Below, one piece after another: positions 8,646 through 20,893 of a DNA stretch of 64,000 nt. Source of the DNA: Paenibacillus spiritus (lineage in GTDB: Bacteria > Bacillota > Bacilli > Paenibacillales > Paenibacillaceae); the NCBI RefSeq assembly GCF_008710135.1, contig NZ_VYKK01000022.1:62001-126000 (forward strand), written 5' to 3'. The notes under the pieces are model-generated. The model did no database searches and had not been told where the DNA came from. It worked only from the letters and a program-made list of their open reading frames with translations. A program made the position numbers and the translations under genes. The first letter of the stretch is position 1; the number at the start of each line of letters is the position of its first letter.

Positions 8646-9251
8646 ATGAAGATTGAACCGACGGCTCTGAAGGAATGGGCCGCAGCCGCCGAACTGTTGG
8701 GGGAGGGAGAGAGCATCCTTCTTCTCCGAAAGGGCGGAATCCGGGAAGAAACCAAGCGGTTTGAACTCCGCAGCTCTTCCTTCTATTTCTTCCCTACGTA
8801 TGAGCACCAGAAGCCCTGGTTGTTCAAGGAACCTTACCGTCCGCTAGTCGAGAAATCGCTGGCCGAGGCCCATCCCGGTGCTGACCGGATTACGCTATTC
8901 TACTGGGCGGAGGCGGCGGACGATCTGGAGATCCGGACCGAGGAAGAGCTGGAGGCGCTGTATCCTTACCATATTTGGACTAAGGAAATGGCTGCGGAGA
9001 GACTCCGGTGGAAGCCGCGCGAGCCGCTGCATGCCCTGCTGCTTCGGGTCTACCGGCTGGATCAGCCGCTAGAAATTCCCGTCCATCCGGAATATGGAGG
9101 CTGCCGGTCCTGGATCGGTCTTCAGGATACGCCCGAACCCGGGAAATCCGTGCCCGTGCTGGATGAGGAGCGTTTTGAAGCCCGGCGGCAGGAAATCCGA
9201 CAATGTTTGATAAAGCTGAGGGATTATAATAAAATGAGTGAGAATCATTGA
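8646..9251 (+). CDS. DUF1802 family protein
   Basis: 201 residues matching DUF1802 in length and in hallmarks: LLRKGGIREETKRFEL near 25-42, FYFFPTYEHQKPWLFKE near 46-64, and a C-terminal YGGCRSWIGL near 150. RBS AGGAGAGGAGAGCAGCCCC lies ahead of ATG 8646. Its stop codon lies inside the Fur-like repeat ahead of suf. Function of the family is unknown. Confidence 0.85.
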   Translation: MKIEPTALKEWAAAAELLGEGESILLLRKGGIREETKRFELRSSSFYFFPTYEHQKPWLFKEPYRPLVEKSLAEAHPGADRITLFYWAEAADDLEIRTEEELEALYPYHIWTKEMAAERLRWKPREPLHALLLRVYRLDQPLEIPVHPEYGGCRSWIGLQDTPEPGKSVPVLDEERFEARRQEIRQCLIKLRDYNKMSENH

Positions 9252-9263
9252 TAATCATTGATT
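9239..9263 (+). promoter_or_regulatory. Fur-family-like direct repeat upstream of suf
   Basis: AATCATTGAT occurs twice in tandem (9243-9252, 9253-9262), giving TGAGAAT and TGATAAT half-sites like those of Fur-family boxes (TGATAATnATTATCA). It overlaps the DUF1802 stop and the -35 region of the suf promoter. The right half of the consensus is imperfect. Confidence 0.45.
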
Positions 9264-9286
9264 ATACAATTTATAATGATTATAAT
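9258..9286 (+). promoter_or_regulatory. sigma-A-type promoter of the suf operon
   Basis: TTGATT (9258-9263), 17-bp spacer, TATAAT (9281-9286). It is about 100 bp ahead of sufC. A perfect PerR-type palindrome covers the end of the spacer and most of the -10. Confidence 0.7.
9271..9285. promoter_or_regulatory. PerR-box-like operator, perfect 7-1-7 palindrome
   Basis: TTATAATGATTATAA equals the Bacillus PerR consensus TTATAATnATTATAA at every position. It overlaps the -10 hexamer of the suf promoter, where a bound repressor would block RNA polymerase. Fur/Zur boxes are related, so the identity of the regulator is inference. Confidence 0.7.
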
Positions 9287-9385
9287 TTAATACAGAATCT
9301 AAATAGTTCCGCTGGCGTGTTACAGGGTCATCCCCTGCAGACGGATACAGGCTAGGCAAATCGATTATTGGAGGGAATTCACGTT

Positions 9386-10168
<783 letters not shown>

Positions 10169-10193
10169 CCGGACTGGAAGGAGGAGAATAGAG

Positions 10194-13136
<2,943 letters not shown>

Positions 13137-13183
13137 AAGAAGGCCGGCAACGGCAGGGTGAACTATAAGGAGGCGAACGACCC

Positions 13184-14581
13184 ATGGCTAAGAAAGCGCC
13201 TGAAATGGAAGAATACAAGTACGGGTTTCGCGACGAGCACAAGGCGGTGTTTCAGACCGGCAAAGGACTGACGCCCGAGATCGTCAAGGAAATTTCCAAG
13301 ATCAAGAATGAACCGGAATGGATGCTGGAGTTCCGCCTGAAATCGCTGAAGCAGTTCGAGAAGATGCCAATGCCGCGCTGGGGCGGGGATCTGGACGAAC
13401 TGGATTTTAACGACATTCAGTATTATGTGCGTCCTTCGGAGAAGCAGGGCAAGACCTGGGAAGAGGTTCCGGCCGAAATCAAGGAGACGTTCGACAAGCT
13501 GGGCATTCCGGAAGCGGAGCAGAAGTTCCTGGCCGGCGTGTCGGCGCAGTACGAATCCGAGGTCGTCTATCACAGCATGCAAAAGGACCTTGAAGAACAG
13601 GGCGTTATCTTCATGGATACGGACACCGCGCTCCGCGAGCATCCCGAGCTGCTGAAGGAATACTTCGGCACCGTAATCCCCCCGGCGGACAACAAGTTCG
13701 CGGCGCTGAACAGCGCGGTCTGGTCCGGCGGTAGCTTCATCTACGTGCCGAAGGGCGTGAAGTGCGAAGTGCCGCTGCAGGCGTACTTCCGCATCAACTC
13801 CGAGAACATGGGCCAGTTCGAACGGACGCTGATCATTGCCGATGAGGACAGCTTTGTCCACTACGTGGAGGGCTGCACCGCTCCAATCTACAGCACGAAT
13901 TCGCTGCACAGCGCCGTTGTAGAGATTATCTGCAAAAAGAACGCCCGCGTTCGTTACACGACGATCCAGAACTGGGCGCCGAACATCTACAACCTGGTCA
14001 CCAAGCGCGCCGTTGCCGAAGAGAATGCGACGATGGAATGGGTCGACGGCAACATCGGCTCCAAGCTGACCATGAAATATCCGGCCGTTGTCCTCAAGGG
14101 ACGCGGCGCGAAGGGCTCCGTGCTGTCGATCGCCGTTGCGGGCAAGGGACAGCACCAGGATGCCGGCGCGAAGATGATCCATCTGGCGCCGGACACCACT
14201 TCGACGATCGTCTCCAAGTCGATCAGCAAGCACGGCGGCAAGGTGACGTACCGCGGTCTGGCTTCCTTCGGCCGCCAGGCGGAAGGCGCCAAGTCCAACA
14301 TCAAGTGCGATACGCTCATTCTTGACAACCAGTCGACGTCCGACACGATCCCGTACAACGAGATCATGAACGACAATATCATGCTGGAGCATGAGGCCAC
14401 GGTCTCCAAAGTATCCGAAGAGCAGCTCTTCTATCTGATGAGCCGCGGCCTGTCGGAAGCCGAAGCGACGCAGATGATTATCATGGGCTTCATCGAGCCG
14501 TTCACGAAGGAGCTGCCGATGGAGTACGCGGTTGAGATGAACCGGCTGATTAAGTTCGAGATGGAAGGCAGTATCGGTTAA
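13184..14581 (+). CDS. sufB: SufB, SUF scaffold subunit
   Basis: 465 residues, the SufB/SufD beta-helix family. The conserved [20 protein letters not shown] (about 184-203) and [12 protein letters not shown] (about 226) are typical of SufB, with [13 protein letters not shown] near the C-terminus. With SufC and SufD it forms the scaffold on which nascent clusters are built. RBS AAGGAGG precedes ATG 13184, 47 bp after sufU. Last gene of the operon; a complex hairpin follows. Confidence 0.97.
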   Translation: MAKKAPEMEEYKYGFRDEHKAVFQTGKGLTPEIVKEISKIKNEPEWMLEFRLKSLKQFEKMPMPRWGGDLDELDFNDIQYYVRPSEKQGKTWEEVPAEIKETFDKLGIPEAEQKFLAGVSAQYESEVVYHSMQKDLEEQGVIFMDTDTALREHPELLKEYFGTVIPPADNKFAALNSAVWSGGSFIYVPKGVKCEVPLQAYFRINSENMGQFERTLIIADEDSFVHYVEGCTAPIYSTNSLHSAVVEIICKKNARVRYTTIQNWAPNIYNLVTKRAVAEENATMEWVDGNIGSKLTMKYPAVVLKGRGAKGSVLSIAVAGKGQHQDAGAKMIHLAPDTTSTIVSKSISKHGGKVTYRGLASFGRQAEGAKSNIKCDTLILDNQSTSDTIPYNEIMNDNIMLEHEATVSKVSEEQLFYLMSRGLSEAEATQMIIMGFIEPFTKELPMEYAVEMNRLIKFEMEGSIG

Positions 14582-14619
14582 TCCGGCAGACCCTTCTGAA
14601 ATATATCCCGGTGTTGGTT

Positions 14620-14678
14620 AAATACGTGTCCGCAGTGAGCTTGACACTCTGGTGTCAAGGCGCTCGGGCACGTATTTT
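14620..14678 (+). terminator. two-level hairpin after sufB
   Basis: Outer arms AAATACGTG and CACGTATTT enclose an inner perfect stem TTGACAC-TCTG-GTGTCAA. The next bases are TAGG, so there is no long T-tract. Likely 3' end of suf mRNA and, on the other strand, of the convergent small gene. Confidence 0.6.
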
Positions 14679-14717
14679 AGGTTGAACGTCCGTTTCGGGC
14701 AGTGGACGTGGACAAGG

Positions 14718-14954
14718 TCATCCCACCTTATTTCTGATCTTTACCAACTCGTTAATAAAATAATTCAGTTGAGTCTTCGTGGATTTAATAGAAACGGTGG
14801 GATTTTTCTTTTTGGCTGCATAATCCTGTTTCAGAGCGTCCAAGGCTAACCCGGCAGCCAGTGCGGCGATTCCATCCCCGATTGCAGCAATGGATCCACC
14901 TATAAACGCCAGCTTGGCAATTTCAATATCACGCAGATCCTTGTTATTGGCCAA
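14718..14954 (-). CDS. small hypothetical protein with hydrophobic core
   Basis: 78 residues, TTG start at 14954 with a perfect GGAGG 8 nt upstream. Residues 14-41 (AFIGGSIAAIGDGIAALAAG and onward) form one long hydrophobic Gly/Ala-rich stretch, and the C-terminal half is Lys-rich. Small Bacillales proteins of this shape are annotated as hypothetical. Not recognised further. Confidence 0.65.
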   Translation of the reverse strand: MANNKDLRDIEIAKLAFIGGSIAAIGDGIAALAAGLALDALKQDYAAKKKNPTVSIKSTKTQLNYFINELVKIRNKVG

Positions 14955-15116
14955 TCCTGGTACCTCCTATATTCACATATGTACTAATATATGCGATCGT
15001 TGGCCAATGGTTAAAAAGGCATCCGGCAAGGAGCGTCCTTTCGAGGCCTGTCCAGCGGACATAAAAAAACAGGCAGCGCTCCAATGGAAGATTGGACTGC
15101 TGCCCGTCTGCTCGGG

Positions 15117-16157
15117 CTATTCCATATAAATTTCTACAATTCCAACGTTGCGGTCGCGTGCCAGATCAAAGAACCGGCCCTCGCTCTGCACAAGCGGACG
15201 GAACATATCCGTCGGGTTGTTCATAATAATTACGCCCATGTCGCCGGAGCTGAGGAGAACGCGCTTGCCGATGAAGTTCGGCATCATATGCTGGATGAAG
15301 GCCTGAACGGCTTTGGCGTTCAGCTTGCCGAAGCTCAGGTTATGTATTTCCCGGAGAACTGCAATCAGCTCCTGCTTGGATTGATAGACTCTCGCGGTGG
15401 TCATGGCGCTGTATACATCGGCGATGGCGGCGATCTGGGCGTACGGGTGAATCTCCGGCTTGCGGAGTCCGTTCGGATAGCCTGTGCCGTCTTCCCGTTC
15501 ATGATGCTGCAGAGCGACCAGAGCCGTATGCTCGTCCGGCATGGAGTTCCGGATAATCTCGTAACCATGCAAGGTATGTTTCTTCACTTCTTCAAATTCC
15601 TCGGGGGTGAGCTTCTGCGGCTTGCTCAGAATGGAGGCCGGTATCCGGCATTTGCCGATATCGATCAGAAAGCCGGCCTTGCTGATTTCGTAGCATTCCT
15701 TCTTGCCGTATCCGAGCCAGCTGGCCAGGAAGTAGCTCAGCATACCGACCTGCAGGGAATGATTATACGTATAATCGTCTTCCCGGTCCAGAAGCAGCAA
15801 CAGCGTTACAACGTCTTTGTGCCGGTCGAGAGACTGGAGCATGGGCTGCAGGACATCATCCACCATGGACTGATTGAAACTGCCTTTGGTCAACGCTTCC
15901 AGATAGAGCGATTCAAAACCGATGATCGTGTTGTCAAAATTCGTGGTGACGGCCTGGATGGCTGAGGATCTTCCGGCGCTGACAGGAGAGGGGGAGACCG
16001 ATTCGATATCGACGTAATCGACACCGTGCTGAATCAGCCGGAATATCTCGTCTGTCTGCAACTGCGTACCCTTGGGGAGGACATGAAGACCGCGTGAACT
16101 GAACGTATCTTCTTTCAGATAATCCCCCGGTTTAAGATCTGTGACATGCACTCTCAA
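15117..16157 (-). CDS. HD-GYP domain protein with a degenerate HD dyad
   Basis: 346 residues; TTG start at 16157 preceded by GAGGTGG. N-terminal ~90 residues are a small beta-rich domain (MRVHVTDLKPGDYL...). The HD-GYP domain follows: YNHSLQVG (about 134), then LIDIGKCRIP where the family has HD (His to Ile, codon ATC), HGYEI, HHEREDGTGYP and ADVYSAM. HD-GYP enzymes hydrolyse cyclic di-GMP using the HD dyad as metal ligands, so this copy is probably inactive or altered, perhaps a c-di-GMP sensor. The second HD-GYP protein at 19604 has an intact dyad. Monocistronic. Confidence 0.9.
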   Translation of the reverse strand: MRVHVTDLKPGDYLKEDTFSSRGLHVLPKGTQLQTDEIFRLIQHGVDYVDIESVSPSPVSAGRSSAIQAVTTNFDNTIIGFESLYLEALTKGSFNQSMVDDVLQPMLQSLDRHKDVVTLLLLLDREDDYTYNHSLQVGMLSYFLASWLGYGKKECYEISKAGFLIDIGKCRIPASILSKPQKLTPEEFEEVKKHTLHGYEIIRNSMPDEHTALVALQHHEREDGTGYPNGLRKPEIHPYAQIAAIADVYSAMTTARVYQSKQELIAVLREIHNLSFGKLNAKAVQAFIQHMMPNFIGKRVLLSSGDMGVIIMNNPTDMFRPLVQSEGRFFDLARDRNVGIVEIYME

Positions 16158-16268
16158 GTCTTTCTTCCACCTCTGCTTGCAAATTGACTAACCTCAATCC
16201 ATGCAAGGCGAATCTTGTCAAAATAAACGGTTGGAACGACCGCCGTTGCTTCTAATCTGAAGCATAGC

Positions 16269-16291
16269 AAAAAAAGGCATTGTTAACAATG
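16269..16291 (-). terminator. terminator of the moaDE fusion gene (minus strand)
   Basis: CATTGTTAACAATG (16278-16291) is a perfect 14-bp palindrome. Read on the minus strand it forms CATTG-TTAA-CAATG followed by CC and seven T. It could instead be an operator for the HD-GYP gene 120 bp downstream. Confidence 0.5.
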
Positions 16292-16357
16292 ATAAAGTCA
16301 TAGTCTGATACAGGAGCGTCCAAGCCGGACGGACTGCCGCCCAAGCTGCGTCTGGCT

Positions 16358-17032
16358 TCAGCTTACCCAGTGCTGCCCGGATTCGCCGACGTCCTTCTTC
16401 CAGATGGGAACCATTCGTTTCAGCTCTTCGATGGCATACCGGCTGGCTTCATAGGCGGCTTCCCGGTGGGCGGATGCAACCGCAATCGCCACACTGGCTT
16501 CTCCGGGACCGACCGGTCCGATCCGGTGGGAAATGGCGCAGCAGGCGTTCCAGCGCGTCTCGGTCTCCCGTCCGATGGATTCAAGCTTGGCGAGCGCCAT
16601 CGGAAGGTAAGCTTCGTATTCCAGGAGAACGGTCCGTTCCTCGCCGGTCATTTCCCGAACGGTGCCCAGGAACAGCAGAGAGGCGCCCCGGTTGCGGTCC
16701 TGGACCTTGTCCAGGATGTCCTGCGGGTTCAAGGGCAGCTCGGTGATCGCATAGCGTCCGTCGACGGAAGCCGCTGTCAGCGGTTCGCCGCCGGAGACTG
16801 GAGGAATGAGCGCGACCTCGGAGCCTTCGGCAATGACAGTATCGTCTCCTGCATACTCGCGGTCGACCGCCGTCATCGAGACGGCAATCTGGGAAGCGGC
16901 GTCGGGATAGGAGGCAGCCAGCAGTTCTTTCAGTCGGCCCGCCGTAACCGGGGGCTCCGCAATGTGAAAGGACAGGAGGGAAGAGCCGATAACCTCTGCC
17001 AAGCCGGCGAACAGCCGGATCTCTACGTGCAT
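16358..17032 (-). CDS. fused MoaD-MoaE molybdopterin synthase
   Basis: 224 residues. Residues 1-84 are MoaD (IRLFAGLAEVIGSS..., ending ALIPPVSGGEP). Residues ~94-224 are MoaE (ITELPLNPQDILDKV, FLGTVRE at about 121, HRIGPVGPGEASVAIAVAS at about 168, PIWKKD at about 213). Molybdopterin synthase converts cyclic pyranopterin phosphate to molybdopterin; MoaD's C-terminal Gly-Gly must be free to carry a thiocarboxylate. Here GG is internal (residues 81-82), so cleavage after GG would be needed, as reported for MoaX of Mycobacterium tuberculosis. RBS GAGGTGATGAT, ATG 17032. No other moa genes are nearby. Confidence 0.92.
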   Translation of the reverse strand: MHVEIRLFAGLAEVIGSSLLSFHIAEPPVTAGRLKELLAASYPDAASQIAVSMTAVDREYAGDDTVIAEGSEVALIPPVSGGEPLTAASVDGRYAITELPLNPQDILDKVQDRNRGASLLFLGTVREMTGEERTVLLEYEAYLPMALAKLESIGRETETRWNACCAISHRIGPVGPGEASVAIAVASAHREAAYEASRYAIEELKRMVPIWKKDVGESGQHWVS

Positions 17033-17163
17033 ATCATCACCTCGGGGCGTATTTAGAATGACTACAATATACCATATCAGTCTTGAAAATGTTATGCTAT
17101 CCTCTGGAAGTCCGACTCCGCAGAGAGCCGGATTAATACCGGCCGGGAAGGGAGTTGAGCCGT

Positions 17164-18600
17164 ATGGCCGCTAAGACACAATCCGTAACGATCCTGCACA
17201 CGAACGATATTCACAGTCATTTCGAACGAATGAGCCCCATCGCCGCACTGATGGATGAACAGCGGGCCGCAGCAGAGGGAGCGGTGCTGATGCTCGACAT
17301 CGGCGACCACATGGACCGGGCCGCTGCGGAGACGGAGGGCACCCGCGGACAGGCTAATATTGATATCCTGAACCTTACCGGATACGATGCCGTCACCATC
17401 GGCAACAATGAGGGACTCACCTTCTCCTCCGCCGAGTTGGAGAGACTGTACGCCGGACTTCATTGTCCGGTGGTCTGCTGCAACTTCCTGGAATCTGCCA
17501 CCGGAGAACCGCCTGTCTGGATGAAGCGGAGCACGGTCATCGACAAAGACGGGGTACGCATCGGCATTACCGGGGCAACCGCTCCGTTTCATACGTATTA
17601 CGCCCTTCTGGGCTGGGAGGCGCTGGAGCCGGAAGAAGCGCTGCGTGAGCAAGTGGAGCAGCTCGCGCCCCAGTCGGATATTATCGTCATTCTGTCCCAT
17701 CTGGGACTGGCCGCGGACCGCGAGCTGGCCGCGAAGCTGAACGGGGTTCATGCCATTCTGGGCGGGCATACCCATCATGTCCTGGAGGAGCCTCTTCTAA
17801 TTAATGGAACGGCGGTATGCGGAGCCGGCAAGTTCGGCCGGCTCGTGGGCAGCATCCGCTTTGAGCGGGAGCCGGACGGCGGGCCCTTCCGCTATGCGGG
17901 GGGGCGCTGTCTGCCGGTTGATCCCGACCGCCTCAATGAGCGGGTCGCACTGGCCGGCGGTATTCTGCTCGACCGGGCACGGGAAGCCCTGGACGAGACG
18001 ATAGCAGTTACCGACCGCGAGCTGCCGCTTGATCTGGCGGGAGACTCCCCGTTCTCCAACCTGCTCGCCCAGGCAGTACGCCGGTTCACCGGAAGTCAAT
18101 TCGCCCTCGTCAACGCCGGTCAGCTCCTGGGCCCGCTGCCGAAAGGGCGCGTCACCGCCGGCATGCTGCATGCTCTTTGTCCTTCGCCCATCAATCCCTG
18201 CACGATGAAGCTGAAGGGCTCCGACGTTCGCCGGGCGCTGGAGCAGAGTCGCACGGCGGAATACCGGGACAAGATTGTATACGGATACGGCTTTCGCGGG
18301 GAACGGCTGGGCGGACTGGCCGTGGACGGATTAAACATCTTGTCCGAGCAAGGCCCGATGCCGTATGATGAACGTATTGCGGTCTTTGTCGACGGACAGC
18401 CGCTGGAGGATGAAGCGGAATACACGGTTGGAACCCTGGATATGTTCACCTTCAGAGCGGGGTACGAGACAATCGGGAACGGCCGGGAAGTGGCCTTTAT
18501 GCTTCCCCACTTCCTGCGCAGTCTGCTGGCTATGGAGCTGAAGCGGCCCGGAAGTCTGGAGACATGCGCCGAGCCGCGCTTCAGGAGCGCGCTGCGCTGA
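17164..18600 (+). CDS. YunD-like metallophosphatase / 5'-nucleotidase
   Basis: 478 residues, no signal peptide. The N-terminal calcineurin-like metallophosphatase has HTNDIHSHFE (about 12), DIGDHMD (about 43), GNNEG (about 80), LSHLGL (about 178) and LGGHTHH (about 198). The C-terminal half is a 5'-nucleotidase C domain (SPFSNLLAQAVRR, NAGQLLGPL). Absence of a leader and the GNNEG variant fit cytoplasmic YunD-type enzymes. Start ATG 17164 behind AAGGGAG. Substrate likely nucleotide phosphates, inferred only. Confidence 0.88.
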   Translation: MAAKTQSVTILHTNDIHSHFERMSPIAALMDEQRAAAEGAVLMLDIGDHMDRAAAETEGTRGQANIDILNLTGYDAVTIGNNEGLTFSSAELERLYAGLHCPVVCCNFLESATGEPPVWMKRSTVIDKDGVRIGITGATAPFHTYYALLGWEALEPEEALREQVEQLAPQSDIIVILSHLGLAADRELAAKLNGVHAILGGHTHHVLEEPLLINGTAVCGAGKFGRLVGSIRFEREPDGGPFRYAGGRCLPVDPDRLNERVALAGGILLDRAREALDETIAVTDRELPLDLAGDSPFSNLLAQAVRRFTGSQFALVNAGQLLGPLPKGRVTAGMLHALCPSPINPCTMKLKGSDVRRALEQSRTAEYRDKIVYGYGFRGERLGGLAVDGLNILSEQGPMPYDERIAVFVDGQPLEDEAEYTVGTLDMFTFRAGYETIGNGREVAFMLPHFLRSLLAMELKRPGSLETCAEPRFRSALR

Positions 18601-18661
18601 AGATTCAAGCAGGGATTGGCGGTAAGAAGATTTAGACTATTTGTCTGTTGGGGAGGAATTT

Positions 18662-19486
18662 ATGGACATTATTACAGCGATCATTCTCGCCATTGTCGAG
18701 GGCATTACTGAATTCATCCCGGTCTCTTCGACCGGCCACATGATTCTGACTACGAAGCTGCTGGGCTTCAACGAGCAGGATAACCTGATGAAGACCTTCG
18801 AGATCGTCATTCAGCTCGGCGCCATTCTGGCAATTGCCATTGTCTACCGGACCCGGATTATCGACCTTTTGGGTCTGGGGAAACAGCGTTCGGACGGACT
18901 GGCCCCGCGCTCCCGGCTCAATCTGATACATATCATTCTGGGGATCGCGCCGGCGCTTGCCGTAGCTTTCTTCGCCAGGGACTTCATCAAGGGGCTCTTC
19001 AGCGCGAATACCGTGCTGTGGGCGCTCGTTGCCGGCGGCATTCTGATGATCGTAGCCGAGCAGGTCAACAAGCGCCGCGCCCGCAATACGGCTCAGGAAT
19101 TGGATGATCTGTCGTACGGGCAGGCGCTGGCCATCGGGCTCTATCAGATCATATCCGTGCTCTGGCCGGGCTTCTCCCGTTCGGGATCGACGATTTCGGG
19201 CGGTATGCTGAGCGGGGTCAGCTATAAGGCTTCCGCGGATTTCTCGTTCATTATCGCAATTCCGATCATGTGCGCGGCTTCGGGCTATGAACTGCTGGAT
19301 TCCTACAAGGAGTTCACCAGCGACACAATCGGCATTTTTCTCGCGGGCTTCGTCATTTCGTTCATCGTGGCCTACGTAGTCGTTCTTCTCTTTATGCGCA
19401 TGATTCAGCGAATCCGGCTGACCCATTTTGCCATCTATCGTTTTCTGCTGGCGGCGGCGTTCTGGCTGTTCGTTATGCGTTCGTAG
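18662..19486 (+). CDS. uppP: undecaprenyl-diphosphatase UppP (BacA)
   Basis: 274 residues, multi-spanning membrane protein. Catalytic motifs are intact: EGITEFIPVSSTGH (about 13-26, two Glu and the His) and PGFSRSGSTISGG (about 167-179). It dephosphorylates undecaprenyl diphosphate to recycle the lipid carrier for peptidoglycan and other polymers, and confers bacitracin tolerance. Start ATG 18662 behind GGGGAGG; the upstream in-frame start at 18641 would place the RBS inside the coding region. Monocistronic as far as visible. Confidence 0.96.
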   Translation: MDIITAIILAIVEGITEFIPVSSTGHMILTTKLLGFNEQDNLMKTFEIVIQLGAILAIAIVYRTRIIDLLGLGKQRSDGLAPRSRLNLIHIILGIAPALAVAFFARDFIKGLFSANTVLWALVAGGILMIVAEQVNKRRARNTAQELDDLSYGQALAIGLYQIISVLWPGFSRSGSTISGGMLSGVSYKASADFSFIIAIPIMCAASGYELLDSYKEFTSDTIGIFLAGFVISFIVAYVVVLLFMRMIQRIRLTHFAIYRFLLAAAFWLFVMRS

Positions 19487-19603
19487 GACGGTAGGGAACA
19501 AATTCGGGTAAGCCATCCGTCAGCCTGACCGGCATGACACCGGAAAGCGGGATAGGAAGACAGGCAAAGCAATTTTACCGTGACGGTCAGGAGTGAACCC
19601 AAA

Positions 19604-20680
19604 TTGCGTTTACTAGCTGTGAACCGGCTGCAGCCGGGGATGAAGATTGGCAAGAAAATTTACAACGACGAAGGGCTTATTCTGCTCGCCGAGGGCATGG
19701 AGCTGACCGATGCGCTGATCAGCCGTCTGCTTCGGATGGATATCGGCTACGTGTATGTGCATGATCGGGACACGGACGATGTGGACATTCCGGCCATGCT
19801 CCATGATGAGACCCGGAATCAGGCGCTCAAGGCTATCCGGAGCCAGTTCCAGGAAATGTCGGGCGCTTCGGGCATCACCAAGGGCTTCTACCATTTAGAC
19901 AAGAAATTCTCCAGACTGATGGAGAACATTCTGGACGACCTTTCCAATATGGAGTCTCCCATGATTATGCTTCAGGATATGCACACGACGGATAATTACC
20001 TTTATGTGCATTCGCTGAACGTCTGTCTCTACACTCTGGTGCTTGGCATCGCCTACGGTTACAGCAAGCAGGAGCTGAACGTGCTGGGAATGGGCGCTCT
20101 GCTCCATGATATCGGGAAGACGCAGATTCCGGTTCGGATCGTCCAGAAGCCGGGCAAGCTCAGCGACGAAGAGTTCCGGCATATGCAGGCCCACACCGAG
20201 ATCGGTTACCGGATCCTGAAGGAAGAGCCGAATATTCCGCTGCTCGTGGCCCACTGTGCGCTTCAGCATCACGAACGGATCAACGGTACCGGTTATCCGC
20301 GCGGCCTGAAAGGCGACGAGATTCATGAGTACGGTAAATGGCTGGGAGTAGCGGATTCCTACGACGCTATGACGTCCAACCGGGTATACAAGAAAGCCAT
20401 GCTCCCCCATCAGGCTGTCGAGGCGCTGTATGTCGGTTCGGGCACGCTCTATGAGCAGAAGCAGCTTGAACTGTTCCGCGACCGGGTAGCCATCTATCCA
20501 ATTGGAATCAGTGTCAACTTAAGCAACGGAGAGAGCGGGATTGTCGTCAAAATCGACCCGTCCGTCCCGCACCGTCCGGTTGTCCGTGTGCTGAATGGAC
20601 CCGAGGGCGAGAAGGTCGCCCCTTTCGAGAGGGATTTGGGAAAGACGCTGTCTCTTGTCATCACCGGCGTCAGCGAGTGA
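19604..20680 (+). CDS. HD-GYP domain c-di-GMP phosphodiesterase
   Basis: 358 residues from TTG 19604 (RLLAVNRLQPGMKIGKKIYN), preceded by AGGAG at 10 nt. This start aligns with that of the paralogue at 16157; a GTG 24 nt upstream lies ahead of the RBS. N-terminal beta-rich domain, then an intact HD-GYP: HSLNVCLYTLV, LLHDIGKTQIP, HTEIGYRIL, HHERINGTGYPRGL and ADSYDAMTSNRVY. Expected to hydrolyse c-di-GMP and so affect motility or biofilm. Cytoplasmic; no sensory domain recognised. Confidence 0.92.
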   Translation: MRLLAVNRLQPGMKIGKKIYNDEGLILLAEGMELTDALISRLLRMDIGYVYVHDRDTDDVDIPAMLHDETRNQALKAIRSQFQEMSGASGITKGFYHLDKKFSRLMENILDDLSNMESPMIMLQDMHTTDNYLYVHSLNVCLYTLVLGIAYGYSKQELNVLGMGALLHDIGKTQIPVRIVQKPGKLSDEEFRHMQAHTEIGYRILKEEPNIPLLVAHCALQHHERINGTGYPRGLKGDEIHEYGKWLGVADSYDAMTSNRVYKKAMLPHQAVEALYVGSGTLYEQKQLELFRDRVAIYPIGISVNLSNGESGIVVKIDPSVPHRPVVRVLNGPEGEKVAPFERDLGKTLSLVITGVSE

Positions 20681-20893
20681 ACGACAAGCTCCTCCTTTCC
20701 CTGTGGCAGTGCAATCGCGGTCCCGCTGATGCGGCGGGGCGGATTCGCGCTGTTTTTTTGTGCCCTTATGCAGGAATGAACCGGCGTTCGGACGCCGGAG
20801 TTCGGTTTTGACGAAGTTCATGTTATGATAAAGGATGAATCAATCGGGTTAATAATAGGGATAGGCCATACAACTTTGAAGGAGTCTATAGGA

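Noticed and set aside
20700-20760. possible terminator after the second HD-GYP gene
   Set aside because: A 7-bp GC stem exists but the T-tract is 12 bases farther on; not convincing.
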